From Pseudomonas marginalis (GTDB lineage: Bacteria; Pseudomonadota; Gammaproteobacteria; Pseudomonadales; Pseudomonadaceae): 64,000 nucleotides of DNA. Shown piece after piece: positions 25,163-34,159 of the stretch. The stretch is taken from contig NZ_FNSU01000003.1 in NCBI RefSeq assembly GCF_900105325.1, positions 310,001 through 374,000 of the forward strand, read 5' to 3'. A program made the position numbers and the translations under genes. Positions within the stretch are counted from its first letter, which is position 1, and every line of letters begins with the position of its first letter. Below the pieces are notes generated by a model. It did not search any database, was not told the origin of the DNA, and worked only from the letters and a program-made list of their open reading frames with translations.

Positions 25163-26264
25163 AGAATCTATCCGGCTGTCCATTGGAGGCCTTACCAATG
25201 AGACCTGGGACAGTTGGTCGGTAGAGTCCGACCTGCTTACCCCGTCCGACGCATTTGAATTGGAGCTGTTCACCCGCGACACAATCCAATTGCCGAGCGT
25301 CCTGGTTGAAGGTGCTAGCTGTGAATTGACCTTAGGTCGGGATCGCGTATTGACCGGTCAGATTGATGAGTTTGAGCATGACATTTCGCGTCGAGGTATC
25401 GCGATCCGAGTCACCGGCCGGGACAAAGCTGCTGTGCTGGTTGATTGTTCAACTCCGTTTGTTTCAATGCGAGAGGCCTCGCTAGCCGACATCATCAAAC
25501 AGGTTGTCACGCCGCTAGGGATCACCCGTGTTGAGATTCGAGCGGCCAACGCAAAGATCAGGCGTCGCGTCCAAATCGAGCCCGGTCAAACCGCATGGGA
25601 GGCGCTCCTGCAGGTGGCCGAGGCCAACGGCTTATGGCCTTGGGTCGAGCCCGACGGCTTGCTCGTCGTCGGTGGTCCTGACTATACGTCGGCTCCTGTT
25701 GGCACGCTGATCCTGCGTCTCGATGGTCAGGGCAACAACGTAGAGCGTCTTTCTGTACGCCGATCTATCGCCGGTCGATTCAGCCAGGTGACTGTCCTCG
25801 GCCAGCACGGGCAATACGATAATGACGGGCTCGACACTACTCGCTCGCACCTGCGCTCTGTTGTCCAAGACGAGAGCCTGGCCCGCCGTGGGATCTTTCG
25901 CCCCAAGGTGGTGATCGACAGTTCGAGCGAAAGTCAGGACATGGCCACCACCCGCGCCCGCAAGGTTCTCGCTGACAGCAAGTTGGAGGGTTTCGAGATC
26001 CGGGCTGTGGTCAAAGGTCATCGAGCCGGCAACGGCCGTGTATGGACACCTGGTCAGCGGGTGATTGTTCGCAGCGAGCCGCACAACCTGGATGCGGTGT
26101 TCTTCTTGATGTCCAGGACCTTACGACTGACCCGGCAAGGCGCAATAACAGAGTTGCGGCTTCGCGAAGACAAAATGTGGGTTCTTGACGGTAACCCCCT
26201 GAAGAAACACAAGGGCAAGGTCAATCAAGACGCTGCTTTCATTGAAGAAATAAGGAGAGGTTGA
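25152..26264 (+). CDS. Baseplate hub protein P-like (Mu gp44)
   Basis: 370 residues of the Mu P / T4 gp27-like hub family, seen in SCELTLGRDRVLTGQIDEFE and GRDKAAVLVDCSTPF. It forms the trimeric hub at the tail tip on which V sits. The N overlap and the TTGATG junction with V suggest coupled translation. Confidence 0.9.
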   Translation: MQTEESIRLSIGGLTNETWDSWSVESDLLTPSDAFELELFTRDTIQLPSVLVEGASCELTLGRDRVLTGQIDEFEHDISRRGIAIRVTGRDKAAVLVDCSTPFVSMREASLADIIKQVVTPLGITRVEIRAANAKIRRRVQIEPGQTAWEALLQVAEANGLWPWVEPDGLLVVGGPDYTSAPVGTLILRLDGQGNNVERLSVRRSIAGRFSQVTVLGQHGQYDNDGLDTTRSHLRSVVQDESLARRGIFRPKVVIDSSSESQDMATTRARKVLADSKLEGFEIRAVVKGHRAGNGRVWTPGQRVIVRSEPHNLDAVFFLMSRTLRLTRQGAITELRLREDKMWVLDGNPLKKHKGKVNQDAAFIEEIRRG

Positions 26265-26824
26265 TGCGCAGCATGGGGCGAATGATGCGTGAGCAAGCCA
26301 AAAACGAGCGAGTGAACTATCGCCAGGCGTTCCGTGCTGTGGCCGCTCGCAATACACATGGCAAGCTGATCGGTGTGGAGATGCAGGGCTTGGCTGACGA
26401 GTCAGTCGCGGGTGAGCTGTTCCAGCACTACGGCTTCACTTCGGCGCCTTTACCTGGTGCGGAATACATCGCCGTTCCAGTGGGTGGAAACAGCAAACAC
26501 ACGGTCGTGATCGCCAGTGAAGACGCCCGGTACCGCATTACGCTGGAGGATGGCGAGGTGGCCATCTATTCCGATGAGGGCGACCACGTGCACCTCAAGC
26601 GCGGCCGCGTGATCGAGGTCATGACAGAAACGCTCCTAGTCAAAGCCAGTACCAAGGTTCGGTTCGAAACGCCCTTGATTGAGACCACAGGCGAAGTCCA
26701 GGCCGAGGGCAATATCCAGTCTGCAGGCGAGATCATCGACCATACCCGTAGCATGCAGGCCGACCGCGAACTATATAACGCGCATGCTCACCCGACGGGA
26801 AATCCGCCAAACCCTCAGCAGTAG
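26264..26824 (+). CDS. Baseplate assembly protein V-like (Mu gp45 spike)
   Basis: 186 residues from the ATG at 26264, which overlaps the gp44 stop (a TTG three bases earlier is an alternative). The OB-fold part (GLADESVAGELFQHYGFTSA) and the beta-helix part (RVIEVMTETLLVKASTKVRF) match the Mu gp45 spike. The C-terminus HAHPTGNPPNPQQ supplies the HxH pair that holds iron at the needle tip in gp45-type spikes. It punctures the outer membrane. Confidence 0.9.
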   Translation: MRSMGRMMREQAKNERVNYRQAFRAVAARNTHGKLIGVEMQGLADESVAGELFQHYGFTSAPLPGAEYIAVPVGGNSKHTVVIASEDARYRITLEDGEVAIYSDEGDHVHLKRGRVIEVMTETLLVKASTKVRFETPLIETTGEVQAEGNIQSAGEIIDHTRSMQADRELYNAHAHPTGNPPNPQQ

Positions 26825-26981
26825 CACCGGGTATCCGAGCCTTCTTTCGGAGGCCGTGACTTGTCATCTATCAGGAAAGCTGCTCGAAGTATGTCATTGG
26901 TCAATTTGATCATGCCAACGGCGTTTTAGCGCATTGATTACAGTTATGCTCCAGGCTCCTAATACAGAAGTGAATCACTAA

Positions 26982-27245
26982 ATGAGCAAGATAATCCAGA
27001 TAACTCCCTGTGTAGATTGGTTCTACGTAGGCACAAGTGAAACTGATGGTGACAATGTTAAGCGCGTAGCAGCCTGGGCTCTGTATAGCGACGGGATTGT
27101 TGTGGGTTTGGTTGCGGAGCCTGTCGAAGTATCGACGCAGGGGACTCCACAGCTCAATCTGCCACCCGAATATCCAGGAGAATACATCCATGTAACGCAG
27201 CTCACGCCGTGGCAGCGAGATTACATCGGTATTCCCCAAGAATAA
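26982..27245 (+). CDS. Small phage protein inside baseplate operon, unknown function
   Basis: 87 residues (MSKIIQITPCVDWFYVGTSE, with a PPEYPGEYIHVTQL stretch). It interrupts the standard V to gp46 order, has 157 non-coding bases before it and a terminator-like hairpin after it, and is somewhat AT-richer than its neighbours. No family recognised. It may be a cargo gene with its own promoter. Confidence 0.65.
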   Translation: MSKIIQITPCVDWFYVGTSETDGDNVKRVAAWALYSDGIVVGLVAEPVEVSTQGTPQLNLPPEYPGEYIHVTQLTPWQRDYIGIPQE

Positions 27246-27271
27246 GTCACCTTACGCCCTCCTGAAATACA

Positions 27272-27291
27272 GCCCCGCACGCATGCGGGGC
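27272..27291 (+). terminator. Terminator-like hairpin before gp46
   Basis: GCCCCGCA-CGCA-TGCGGGGC, a perfect 8-bp stem with a 4-base loop followed by ATTCTGCTT, 26 bases after the stop of the small gene and 13 bases before the gp46 start. It could end the small gene's transcript or act as partial terminator inside the late operon. Confidence 0.55.
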
Positions 27292-27304
27292 ATTCTGCTT
27301 CCCC

Positions 27305-27652
27305 ATGGACGCAGGCATAAACCCAACTACAGGCGATTTGACAGGCCAGCGAATTTCAACGTTGGCGAACGCGGTGTACCTGCGGCTACGAACTCCGCTG
27401 GGTAGCTATTGGGCCGATCCGTTACTGGGCTCGCGACTTCATGAACTACGCAGGGAAAAAGACAAGTCCCGTGTTGGTAATTTGGCCGTGCAGTACTCCC
27501 AGCAGGCGCTCAAGGACCTAATCGATGACGGCAGGGCAACCTCTATTGATGTGACCGCCGAGCAAAAGCACGACGGTTGGTTGCGATTGCTGATCGAAGT
27601 CGAAGCCCCGGCCGGTCGCCAGACCTTTGAACATCTTGTGAGCGTGATCTAA
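27305..27652 (+). CDS. Baseplate protein gp46-like (GP46 / W-like)
   Basis: 115 residues of the phage GP46 family: RLRTPLGSYWADPLLGSRLH is the signature. It corresponds to T4 gp25-type wedge proteins. The stop overlaps the next start as TAATG. Confidence 0.9.
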   Translation: MDAGINPTTGDLTGQRISTLANAVYLRLRTPLGSYWADPLLGSRLHELRREKDKSRVGNLAVQYSQQALKDLIDDGRATSIDVTAEQKHDGWLRLLIEVEAPAGRQTFEHLVSVI

Positions 27653-28719
27653 TGCCTTACTCCGCTCCCTCTTTCGAAACCATTCGGACTCGCGCACTGC
27701 GGGATATACGGTCGCTGTTACCGGACGCCGACATCACCAGTGACAGCGACAACTACGTGCGCGCCAGCTCAGTTTCGGCAGTGGCAGAAGGTATCCACCA
27801 GCAAAGTGCATGGACTGCCAGGCAGATATTCCCTGATAGCGCGGACTTCGACGAACTCAAGAAGCACGCCGCCACCCGCGACGTGTATCCGAAGTCGGCG
27901 ACGGTGGCAGGTAGCACTATCGCTATCACTGGCACAGCCGGGCGCACACTCCCAGTTGCCTCTCAGGCCCGTCATAACGCTAGCGGTACCGTGGTCAAAA
28001 CCACGGCGGTGGTTACCTTGGGCGCTGATGGCACTGCCGTTGCACCGGTAACCACAACCGATACCGGCGCAGCGCTTAACGGTTTGGAGGGCGCAGCGAC
28101 TCTGACGAGTCCCCCATTAGGAGTGGACAGTGCTTGCACTCTGGCCGCGCTAAAAGGCGGTACTGACGACGAGAAGCAAGAGAGCCTATTAGCCCGTTAC
28201 CTTGACGTTCTGCGTAACCCGCCGAGCGGTGGGAACTTGGCCGACTACCGACGCTGGGCGTTGTCGGTGGACGGTGTATCCACGGTGTTGGTTATTCCCA
28301 AGCGACGTGGCGGCAACTCGATTGACGTGGTCATCACCTCGGCAGGTGGGCCTTCATCTCTGGATATTATCGCCGCGTGCCAAGCCTATATCGATAGCGT
28401 GGCCCCGGCCGGGGCTGATGTCTGGGTGTTCACACCTGCCGTGCTCAGTGTGGACTTGGCGCTACGTTTGGCACCGGCAGTCGGTTACGTGCTGGCGGAT
28501 CTGCAAAGCGCTGTCGAGTCTGCAGCGGCCGGTGTCATCGATCCGTTGGTACCACTGGAAACCCTCTATCGCATTCGTCTTACTGCAGCGATCAGTAGTC
28601 TTGCAGGGGTGGTGGACTTCGACCTAGTCACACCTGCGGCCAATGTCTCGGCTTCCAGCGATCCCGCTATGGTCAGATGGATTCGCCTTGGCAATGTCAC
28701 TCTGGAGCCGTTGACATGA
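27652..28719 (+). CDS. Baseplate J-like wedge protein (Mu gp47)
   Basis: 355 residues of the baseplate J family, with ARYLDVLRNPPSGGNLADYR and WALSVDGVSTVLVIP. It forms the baseplate wedge with gp46 and gp48. The last four bases overlap gp48 (ATGA). Confidence 0.92.
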   Translation: MPYSAPSFETIRTRALRDIRSLLPDADITSDSDNYVRASSVSAVAEGIHQQSAWTARQIFPDSADFDELKKHAATRDVYPKSATVAGSTIAITGTAGRTLPVASQARHNASGTVVKTTAVVTLGADGTAVAPVTTTDTGAALNGLEGAATLTSPPLGVDSACTLAALKGGTDDEKQESLLARYLDVLRNPPSGGNLADYRRWALSVDGVSTVLVIPKRRGGNSIDVVITSAGGPSSLDIIAACQAYIDSVAPAGADVWVFTPAVLSVDLALRLAPAVGYVLADLQSAVESAAAGVIDPLVPLETLYRIRLTAAISSLAGVVDFDLVTPAANVSASSDPAMVRWIRLGNVTLEPLT

Positions 28720-29321
28720 GCGAAATTCTTGTTGAGCAGCTTCAGGCTTTGCTCCCGCCAGTCTCGTATGACCCGAAGGGCAAAGTACTTCTGGCACAAA
28801 TTACGGCTGAAAGCGTGGCTCTGGGGGACGCTCTAACAGGTTTAGAGGCGGTCGGTGCCGCTATCTTTCCGGCCTCAGCCGGTGATTACATCGTCGACTG
28901 GGAGCGCGTTTACAACCTCACACCAACTGACGGCGCCACGATGGATGATCGAGTACAGGCGGTCGAGGCCGCCATGGCGGATCTGGGCGGTCAATCCATC
29001 CCCTATTTCATCCGCCTGGCCGCGCTCTACGGTGTTACGGCGGACGTGGTGATGTTCAGGGTTCCTGTGGTCGGACGGCTGAATGCCGGCGATCCAATTT
29101 ATTCGGGCGACTGGCCATTTACCTGGCGCGTGGAGGCTCCACTCACCGCCTATCAAAGTGTCGCCATGGAGGTGCAAATCACTACGCGTCGACCAGGTAA
29201 CACCGATGTGATTTTTGGATATGGCGATGAGGTAGTCGATGTCGTGACCAAAGCGGCCGACCAGATTTTCAACGCGGTGAATTACGTTCTGCCTCTCAAC
29301 ATGAGTACATCCAATGGCTGA
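28716..29321 (+). CDS. Mu gp48-like tail protein (DUF2313)
   Basis: 201 residues from the ATG at 28716. The segment DWERVYNL and YGDEVVDV with a central RVQAVEAAMADLGGQSIPYF identify DUF2313 (YmfQ/gp48). It joins baseplate wedge and fibres. It overlaps the fibre gene by 8 bases. Confidence 0.9.
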   Translation: MSEILVEQLQALLPPVSYDPKGKVLLAQITAESVALGDALTGLEAVGAAIFPASAGDYIVDWERVYNLTPTDGATMDDRVQAVEAAMADLGGQSIPYFIRLAALYGVTADVVMFRVPVVGRLNAGDPIYSGDWPFTWRVEAPLTAYQSVAMEVQITTRRPGNTDVIFGYGDEVVDVVTKAADQIFNAVNYVLPLNMSTSNG

Positions 29322-31101
29322 TCAAACAAGCATTGAGGCACTGGCTTCCTATGCTGGCGAACTTTCAGAGGCCGCTGCAAAAGCTCAAGCCGCCTCGGAG
29401 CTGCAGCGCAAAATCTTGAATGGTGATGCACAGACGGATGTGCTGACGGAATCAGGGCCAGTGCCGACCTTTGCCAAGCAGGCCCGACTCTATCAAGAGG
29501 CGATGCCAGACGCGGTTGCTGACCTCAGCGCGCAAATGGCGGATGGCAAGGTGTATGCCACAGTTGCTCTTGGCTTAGCCGCAACAGCGAACAACCAATC
29601 TTTCTATGTCGAACCTGCCTCACCGACGATGTCTCGAAGCCTCTACGTCCGGGTCAGCGCGACGGAGGCTCGACATGTGTCCGACGATCCGTCCTTGGGG
29701 GCTGTCTCTGAACTGGGCACGCGAACAGCAGCGGTGGAAAGCGGTACGTTTAGCGAACTGGAGTTGAGATTCATCCGCCTGGGCGTTGAATCGGGTTACG
29801 TGTGGGCGTTAGTTGATTCGGCTGGTCGGATGGCGTTGGGCTGCAAAATTGACGGATCAATGGTCGGTAAATTCGTACTCAGGGACGGCACGGTCAATCG
29901 AACAACCCTGAACCTCGACCTAGATGGGTTCATTGCCAAAGCCCTCGACCCTGAGACGGGATATGTCTGGGCGGTGACCGACACCCAGGGGCGAATAGGC
30001 CTGGCTCTACGCCTCGACGGCACTGTCACTGGTAAGTTTTTACTCGGCACTGGCGCGGTTCTCCGTGCGGCTCTGGGGGCCGATCTATCTGGCTACATTG
30101 CCGTTCAGCTGAGTCCTGAATCCGGCTACGTCTGGGCTGTCGTCGATTCAGTGGGGCGCATCGCTTTGGGCATCACCACGGCCGGAAAAACCGTTGGTAA
30201 CTTTGATGTACACATTCCTGATGTGACGGGTATTGAGTATCTCAAGCCGCTGGTCGACCTGCTCTGTGTGGGGGACTCTCTGACAGCAAACAGCAGCCAG
30301 GTCACTTGGCGCGAGCAACTCGCACCACTGATCAGTGCTCGGACAATCGTCAACGGCGGGATTGGCGGGCAAACCTCCCGCCAGATTGCCGCACGTTTCG
30401 GCGCCGGTTGTGCATTGCTGACCGTAACGGGCAACCAGATCCCGGCATCGGGTTCGGTGGCTGTCACCGCCTTGAGCACCTTGCCACTGTCTACCCCCGC
30501 AACCAACTCAGGAACCTTCACGCTGAAAGGTACGTTAGGCGGCATCCAGGGCACGCTGACCTGCGAGCATAGCGAGGCAGGCGACGAATCAGACGCTTAT
30601 ACGTTCACCAGGGATGCGGCCGGAGAGGCCCGATACAGCGCGCCCAGGTCACCTTTCGTGCCCGATGTACCTGGTGAAGGCTTCTATACCCAGATCATCT
30701 GGATGGGCCGCAACAACCTCGACAACGTCGAGCAGATCAAGTCCGACATCCGTGCCATGGTCGGCGTCCAGAAAACCGCCGAGAAGCGCTATCTGATCAT
30801 CACACCACCGCTCGGAGGCAATCCAACACCCGGAGCCTCCACTGGTGAGGGTGTAGGTACCAGCACCTATAACAACTGCGTGGCACTGGAGGACTGGGCG
30901 ACCACCGAGTATGGCGACCGTGTAATCAAAATCCGCGAATGGCTGATGCAGTTCAACAACGGCAGCGCCGACGATCTAGATGACGTGGCCAAGGGGGTTG
31001 TTCCCCGTTCTCTGCGGCTAGACATCATTCACAACACCACCATCAGCAATGGGCATATCGCCCGTCGTATCGCCTATGAAATCAACCGGAGGTCCTGGTA
31101 A
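29314..31101 (+). CDS. Tail fibre/spike with C-terminal SGNH (GDSL) hydrolase
   Basis: 595 residues. The N-terminal part is helical; residues about 155-300 hold three tandem repeats of about 50 residues, each with a G-Y-V-W-A-hydrophobic-V/T-D core and R-hydrophobic-ALG. A SGNH hydrolase follows: block I CVGDSLTANSS with the nucleophile Ser near 321, a GGIGGQTSRQ segment, and the C-terminal block V DIIH with Asp570 and His573. Phage SGNH domains remove O-acetyl or other esters from surface polysaccharides, so the substrate here is probably host O-antigen or capsule. Gene order puts it at the host-recognition position. Confidence 0.85.
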   Translation: MADQTSIEALASYAGELSEAAAKAQAASELQRKILNGDAQTDVLTESGPVPTFAKQARLYQEAMPDAVADLSAQMADGKVYATVALGLAATANNQSFYVEPASPTMSRSLYVRVSATEARHVSDDPSLGAVSELGTRTAAVESGTFSELELRFIRLGVESGYVWALVDSAGRMALGCKIDGSMVGKFVLRDGTVNRTTLNLDLDGFIAKALDPETGYVWAVTDTQGRIGLALRLDGTVTGKFLLGTGAVLRAALGADLSGYIAVQLSPESGYVWAVVDSVGRIALGITTAGKTVGNFDVHIPDVTGIEYLKPLVDLLCVGDSLTANSSQVTWREQLAPLISARTIVNGGIGGQTSRQIAARFGAGCALLTVTGNQIPASGSVAVTALSTLPLSTPATNSGTFTLKGTLGGIQGTLTCEHSEAGDESDAYTFTRDAAGEARYSAPRSPFVPDVPGEGFYTQIIWMGRNNLDNVEQIKSDIRAMVGVQKTAEKRYLIITPPLGGNPTPGASTGEGVGTSTYNNCVALEDWATTEYGDRVIKIREWLMQFNNGSADDLDDVAKGVVPRSLRLDIIHNTTISNGHIARRIAYEINRRSW

Positions 31102-31937
31102 TGGCCGGGCAAAAAACAGTACTGGAAGGCGTCACCTTTACCGATACAACGCTCCCTATTCTGCGTGCTGACGGGGTGCTAAGTGCGGGTTCGCTCTACC
31201 TGTTTGACCTGGGCCACAGCCTAGGACAGGTCACAGGGGTACCGATCACCGGCACTCCTATTCCCAACATCGCCTATGCGGAGGCAGCCGTAATCTTGGG
31301 AGGCGGCTCGGCCGCATCGCTGGCGGGCTCGTTTCTTAATAACTCGCAGGCTGCAGACGCGTTGTTTGAGCGCACGAGTAAAAAGGGTCTCCAGGGCATT
31401 TATAGCCAGGTGAACAACAGCAGCAATAGTCGAGGCGCCCAAATCAACCTGGCCACCTCGATCCGCGATTACATGATCACCAACAAGACCCACATGTTTT
31501 ACATCTCAGTGTGGGCACGGCGCACCCGTGCGTCCTTAGCTGGCCACCGCTTCATGGAGATCGGTACCGGTGGCAGTTACCTTGGCTACTTCGCATCCAC
31601 CGGCCCCACCTCGAAGGTGGCAGGCAGTAGCAAGATCGTCGGGGGTATCAACTCTGTGGCGAACCGGTTCTGTGCCATGACTGCTCAGGCGGGGGCCGCT
31701 GACACCGTTTCGGCGGCCGCATCAGCGATGGTATTCGGCAACATCGGCTCGGGTGGCGCGTTGGTCAACCAGTGTCCGTCGGACATCTTTTATCGCGCCT
31801 ATTGTGAAGACCTCACGGTGTCGGGCCGTACATACGCCCAGGTTGAGGCGCTGGATGAGGCGTTGTGGAGTGCAGCATTCGGCGCGGGTGGGCGGTTCGC
31901 CGATGACACGTTCACAGCAGCATCAGCTTTTCCGTAG
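31101..31937 (+). CDS. Probable tail fibre-associated protein
   Basis: 278 residues, Gly/Ser/Ala-rich with a beta-type middle (TSIRDYMITNKTHMFYISVW, then RFMEIGTGGSYLG). It begins on the last base of the fibre gene and lies before the second fibre. I do not recognise a family; a lectin-like fold is possible. Role inferred only from place. Confidence 0.65.
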   Translation: MAGQKTVLEGVTFTDTTLPILRADGVLSAGSLYLFDLGHSLGQVTGVPITGTPIPNIAYAEAAVILGGGSAASLAGSFLNNSQAADALFERTSKKGLQGIYSQVNNSSNSRGAQINLATSIRDYMITNKTHMFYISVWARRTRASLAGHRFMEIGTGGSYLGYFASTGPTSKVAGSSKIVGGINSVANRFCAMTAQAGAADTVSAAASAMVFGNIGSGGALVNQCPSDIFYRAYCEDLTVSGRTYAQVEALDEALWSAAFGAGGRFADDTFTAASAFP

Positions 31938-31986
31938 GCCGCTTTCGCAATGCCTCTGCCACTCTGTGTAGCCACCGGACAATGAA

Positions 31987-32859
31987 ATGGAAAGAATCTC
32001 AGCGTTTACCGATTTATGCACCGCCGCAGGCCTGTTCCGCTATGGAACTGAAGCCGGTGGTGTGCCGCCCACTCCGGTAAAGGCCGAGTGGCTGAACATC
32101 ATCCAGGAAGAGCTGTGCAACTTCATTCTGGCTTACCTACCAAACCTGAATGCTGAAGATAATACCCAACTGCTCAAGGCAGTCCGGCAGCTCGTCTTGA
32201 ACTACTACACCAAGCCTGAGACCGACGAACTGCTACTGCTCAAAGCACCGGTTAACTCGCCAAAACTGACCGGTATACCGGAAGCACCAACCCCCGCACC
32301 TGGGGCGAACACCAAGCAGATCGCGAATGCCGCGTTCGTCCAGGCTGCAATTGCCGCCCTGGTCGACTCTTCGCCGGGCACCCTGGACACATTGAGGGAG
32401 CTTGCCACCGCTTTAGGCGATGATCCGAACTTTGCTACGACGATGACGAACATCCTCGCAACGAAGGCCGCAAAGGCTGTAAGCCTTGCTGGTTACGGCA
32501 TCGAGGACGCTTACACAGAAGCTCAGGTCGACGAGCTGCTGTCTCATAAACAAGACAAAAACACGGCTTTGATGGGGGCCAATGGATGGCGTCTGGATCA
32601 CGCCACAGGGCTTTTAGAGCAGTGGGGGCAAGGCGGTGTAGGTGCGGATGGAGTGAGTGGCCCTATAGACTTTCCGACCCCGTTTGCTGAGGTCTACAAC
32701 TGCTTCGGCAACAAAGTAACTCCCAACGCCACAGACGGAGATGGCAACTCGGCTGGTGCTTATGCGGTGAGCAATACTCAGTACAGGCTGTTCAACGATA
32801 CGGTTAACTTTGGGGTGACGGTTCACTGGCGGGCAATCGGTAAAGCACCAGGATTTTGA
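31987..32859 (+). CDS. Tail fibre protein
   Basis: 290 residues. The start (VPPTPVKAEWLNIIQEELCN) and middle (SPGTLDTLRELATALGDDPN, with FATTMTN) are typical of Mu/P2-type fibres, and KAPVNSPKLTGIP is the common fibre repeat. The C-terminus, from about residue 195, is a beta-rich receptor-binding-type tip (LLEQWGQGG to VTVHWRAIGKAP). No dedicated fibre chaperone follows. Confidence 0.85.
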   Translation: MERISAFTDLCTAAGLFRYGTEAGGVPPTPVKAEWLNIIQEELCNFILAYLPNLNAEDNTQLLKAVRQLVLNYYTKPETDELLLLKAPVNSPKLTGIPEAPTPAPGANTKQIANAAFVQAAIAALVDSSPGTLDTLRELATALGDDPNFATTMTNILATKAAKAVSLAGYGIEDAYTEAQVDELLSHKQDKNTALMGANGWRLDHATGLLEQWGQGGVGADGVSGPIDFPTPFAEVYNCFGNKVTPNATDGDGNSAGAYAVSNTQYRLFNDTVNFGVTVHWRAIGKAPGF

Positions 32860-32887
32860 TGGTCATGCTTGCTTTTGGTGTATACAG

Positions 32888-33967
32888 ATGAGACTTGAAA
32901 GTGGGGGCGCCCTTGGAGAACACAAGGCGATGGATAACTTTGACACATTGACGGCGAAGCCTTGGCTCTCTGGACCAACACGTCAACACTTCGTCCCAAG
33001 ATTCTACCTAGAGGGGTTTTCGTCTTCAGGGTGGTTATCGGTTTTTGACCGAGTAAGCGGCAAGCTCAGAAAACAGCGCCCGAAGAACGTTGCGGTCGTG
33101 AGTAATCTTTATACTTTTGAAGATAAATATGATCGCAAAAGATTTGATCTTGAAGTTCTGTTCAGTCAAATCGAATCTGCGGCAGCACCTATTTTGAAGT
33201 CTCTTACAGAGGGTAAGCGTATAAGTGCCGAGCAACGCGAAACCTTCGCGGTCTTTATCGGCCTGGCAGCCGTTCGGACCCCTGCCGCGATTGCTGAAAC
33301 TAGCGGAGTCTACGAGGAGTTTGTGAAAGCAAATTCTTTTTTGACTATGACTGACGAAGAAAAAATTTTTAATGACTTGGTGAATATGAAAGGGGTCGAC
33401 GCCGATCATTCATTACTGAGGGAACAAGCCGGAAGGCTTGCAAAGATGGCCCGTGAGGGAACTTACGATGTCCAGATTGACAAAGGATATGCACGTAGTC
33501 GCTCTCTTAAAGTAATGGAAACTATCGCTAGAGCTATTTTGACTCGCGACTGGATGATTCTCCATGCGGCCAGCGAGGAACAGTTCTTTTTGACCTCAGA
33601 TTCGCCAGTAATATTGCTGCCGACATCTACCGCCGCTCGAAATCATCCTATTGGCTACAGCTCCCCTCATGCCCAAGTCTTGTTGCCACTGAGCTCAAAA
33701 TCCGCCCTGGTCGCCAGTGGGACGCTAGGCAGGACAGGACACTGCAACGTTGAAACTGAAAAGCTTCATCGATTCAATCTTGCAGTTGCTGAGCACTGTC
33801 ATAAACATGTTTTTGGCGCTGATGAAATGCTATTGGAAAGCATCACAACTGAACTTGGGCTGGCAGGTACGGTTTGGAAGCCAAAAATGACCGTGAAAAT
33901 AGAGCGTTTTATGAGGAGCGACGGCAGCACTAGCTCTGGAGCTACAGTTACACGCAAGGGAATTTGA
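32888..33967 (+). CDS. DUF4238 protein, right-end cargo gene
   Basis: 359 residues (or 345 from the ATG at 32930; ribosome sites are weak for both). The segment RQHFVPRFYLEGF near the start followed by an FDRVSGK strand is the hallmark of DUF4238; later FFLTSDSPVILLP and VLLPLSSKSALV fit the same family. The gene is clearly AT-richer than the phage body and sits where Mu carries mom, so it is probably an acquired gene useful to the lysogen. The function of DUF4238 is not known; defence is only a guess. Confidence 0.82.
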   Translation: MRLESGGALGEHKAMDNFDTLTAKPWLSGPTRQHFVPRFYLEGFSSSGWLSVFDRVSGKLRKQRPKNVAVVSNLYTFEDKYDRKRFDLEVLFSQIESAAAPILKSLTEGKRISAEQRETFAVFIGLAAVRTPAAIAETSGVYEEFVKANSFLTMTDEEKIFNDLVNMKGVDADHSLLREQAGRLAKMAREGTYDVQIDKGYARSRSLKVMETIARAILTRDWMILHAASEEQFFLTSDSPVILLPTSTAARNHPIGYSSPHAQVLLPLSSKSALVASGTLGRTGHCNVETEKLHRFNLAVAEHCHKHVFGADEMLLESITTELGLAGTVWKPKMTVKIERFMRSDGSTSSGATVTRKGI

Positions 33968-33992
33968 GTGCGACCAGTTGGTAATGCGGTAA

Positions 33993-34086
33993 TGCCAAGA
34001 TTCGCGCTAATTCCAAAAGCTGAAAGGGTAACTCTTGGTGCCAATCATTGCGTTAAATAGTGCCAAATCCGATGCGCGCTTACACA
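33993..34086 (+). other. Prophage right end with three transposase-binding-like repeats
   Basis: Repeats begin at 33993 (TGCCAAGATTCGCGCTAATT), 34039 (TGCCAATCATTGCGTTAAAT) and 34061 (TGCCAAATCCGATGCGCGCT). The last two are exactly 22 bases apart, as R2 and R1 of Mu, and the first lies 46 bases further in, like R3. The terminal CA would be 34083-34084 or 34085-34086. Confidence 0.65.
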
Positions 34087-34159
34087 CGATGCGAAGCGAG
34101 CTGCTCTTGATCTTGCTTTTGATCTTGATCTTAGGCGCCCCGTTAACCACGCTGGCCGG

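Larger units (their letters stand above)
1..34086 (+). mobile_element. Mu-like transposable prophage (left end outside window)
   Basis: Gene content and order follow phage Mu and its Pseudomonas relatives: transposase A, ATPase B, GemA, Mor, lysis genes, gp27/gp28 terminase, gp29 portal, F, G, I, T, gp36-38, sheath, tube, gp41/42, tape measure, N, P, V, gp46-48 and fibres. Nearly all genes are on the plus strand and many overlap by 1-4 bases. The right end is inferred from three TGCCAA-type repeats at 33993-34066 and from host-type repeat DNA starting just after 34086; Mu-family ends finish in CA, and CA occurs at 34083-34084 and 34085-34086. The repressor, Ner and the start of the transposase would lie to the left. 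The target-site duplication cannot be checked because the left end is missing. Confidence 0.93.

Noticed and set aside
26910..27239. 109-residue minus-strand frame opposite the small gene at 26982
   Set aside because: The plus-strand frame has the better protein character, a sensible place in the operon and a terminator after it; the minus frame has no clear ribosome site. Not fully excluded.
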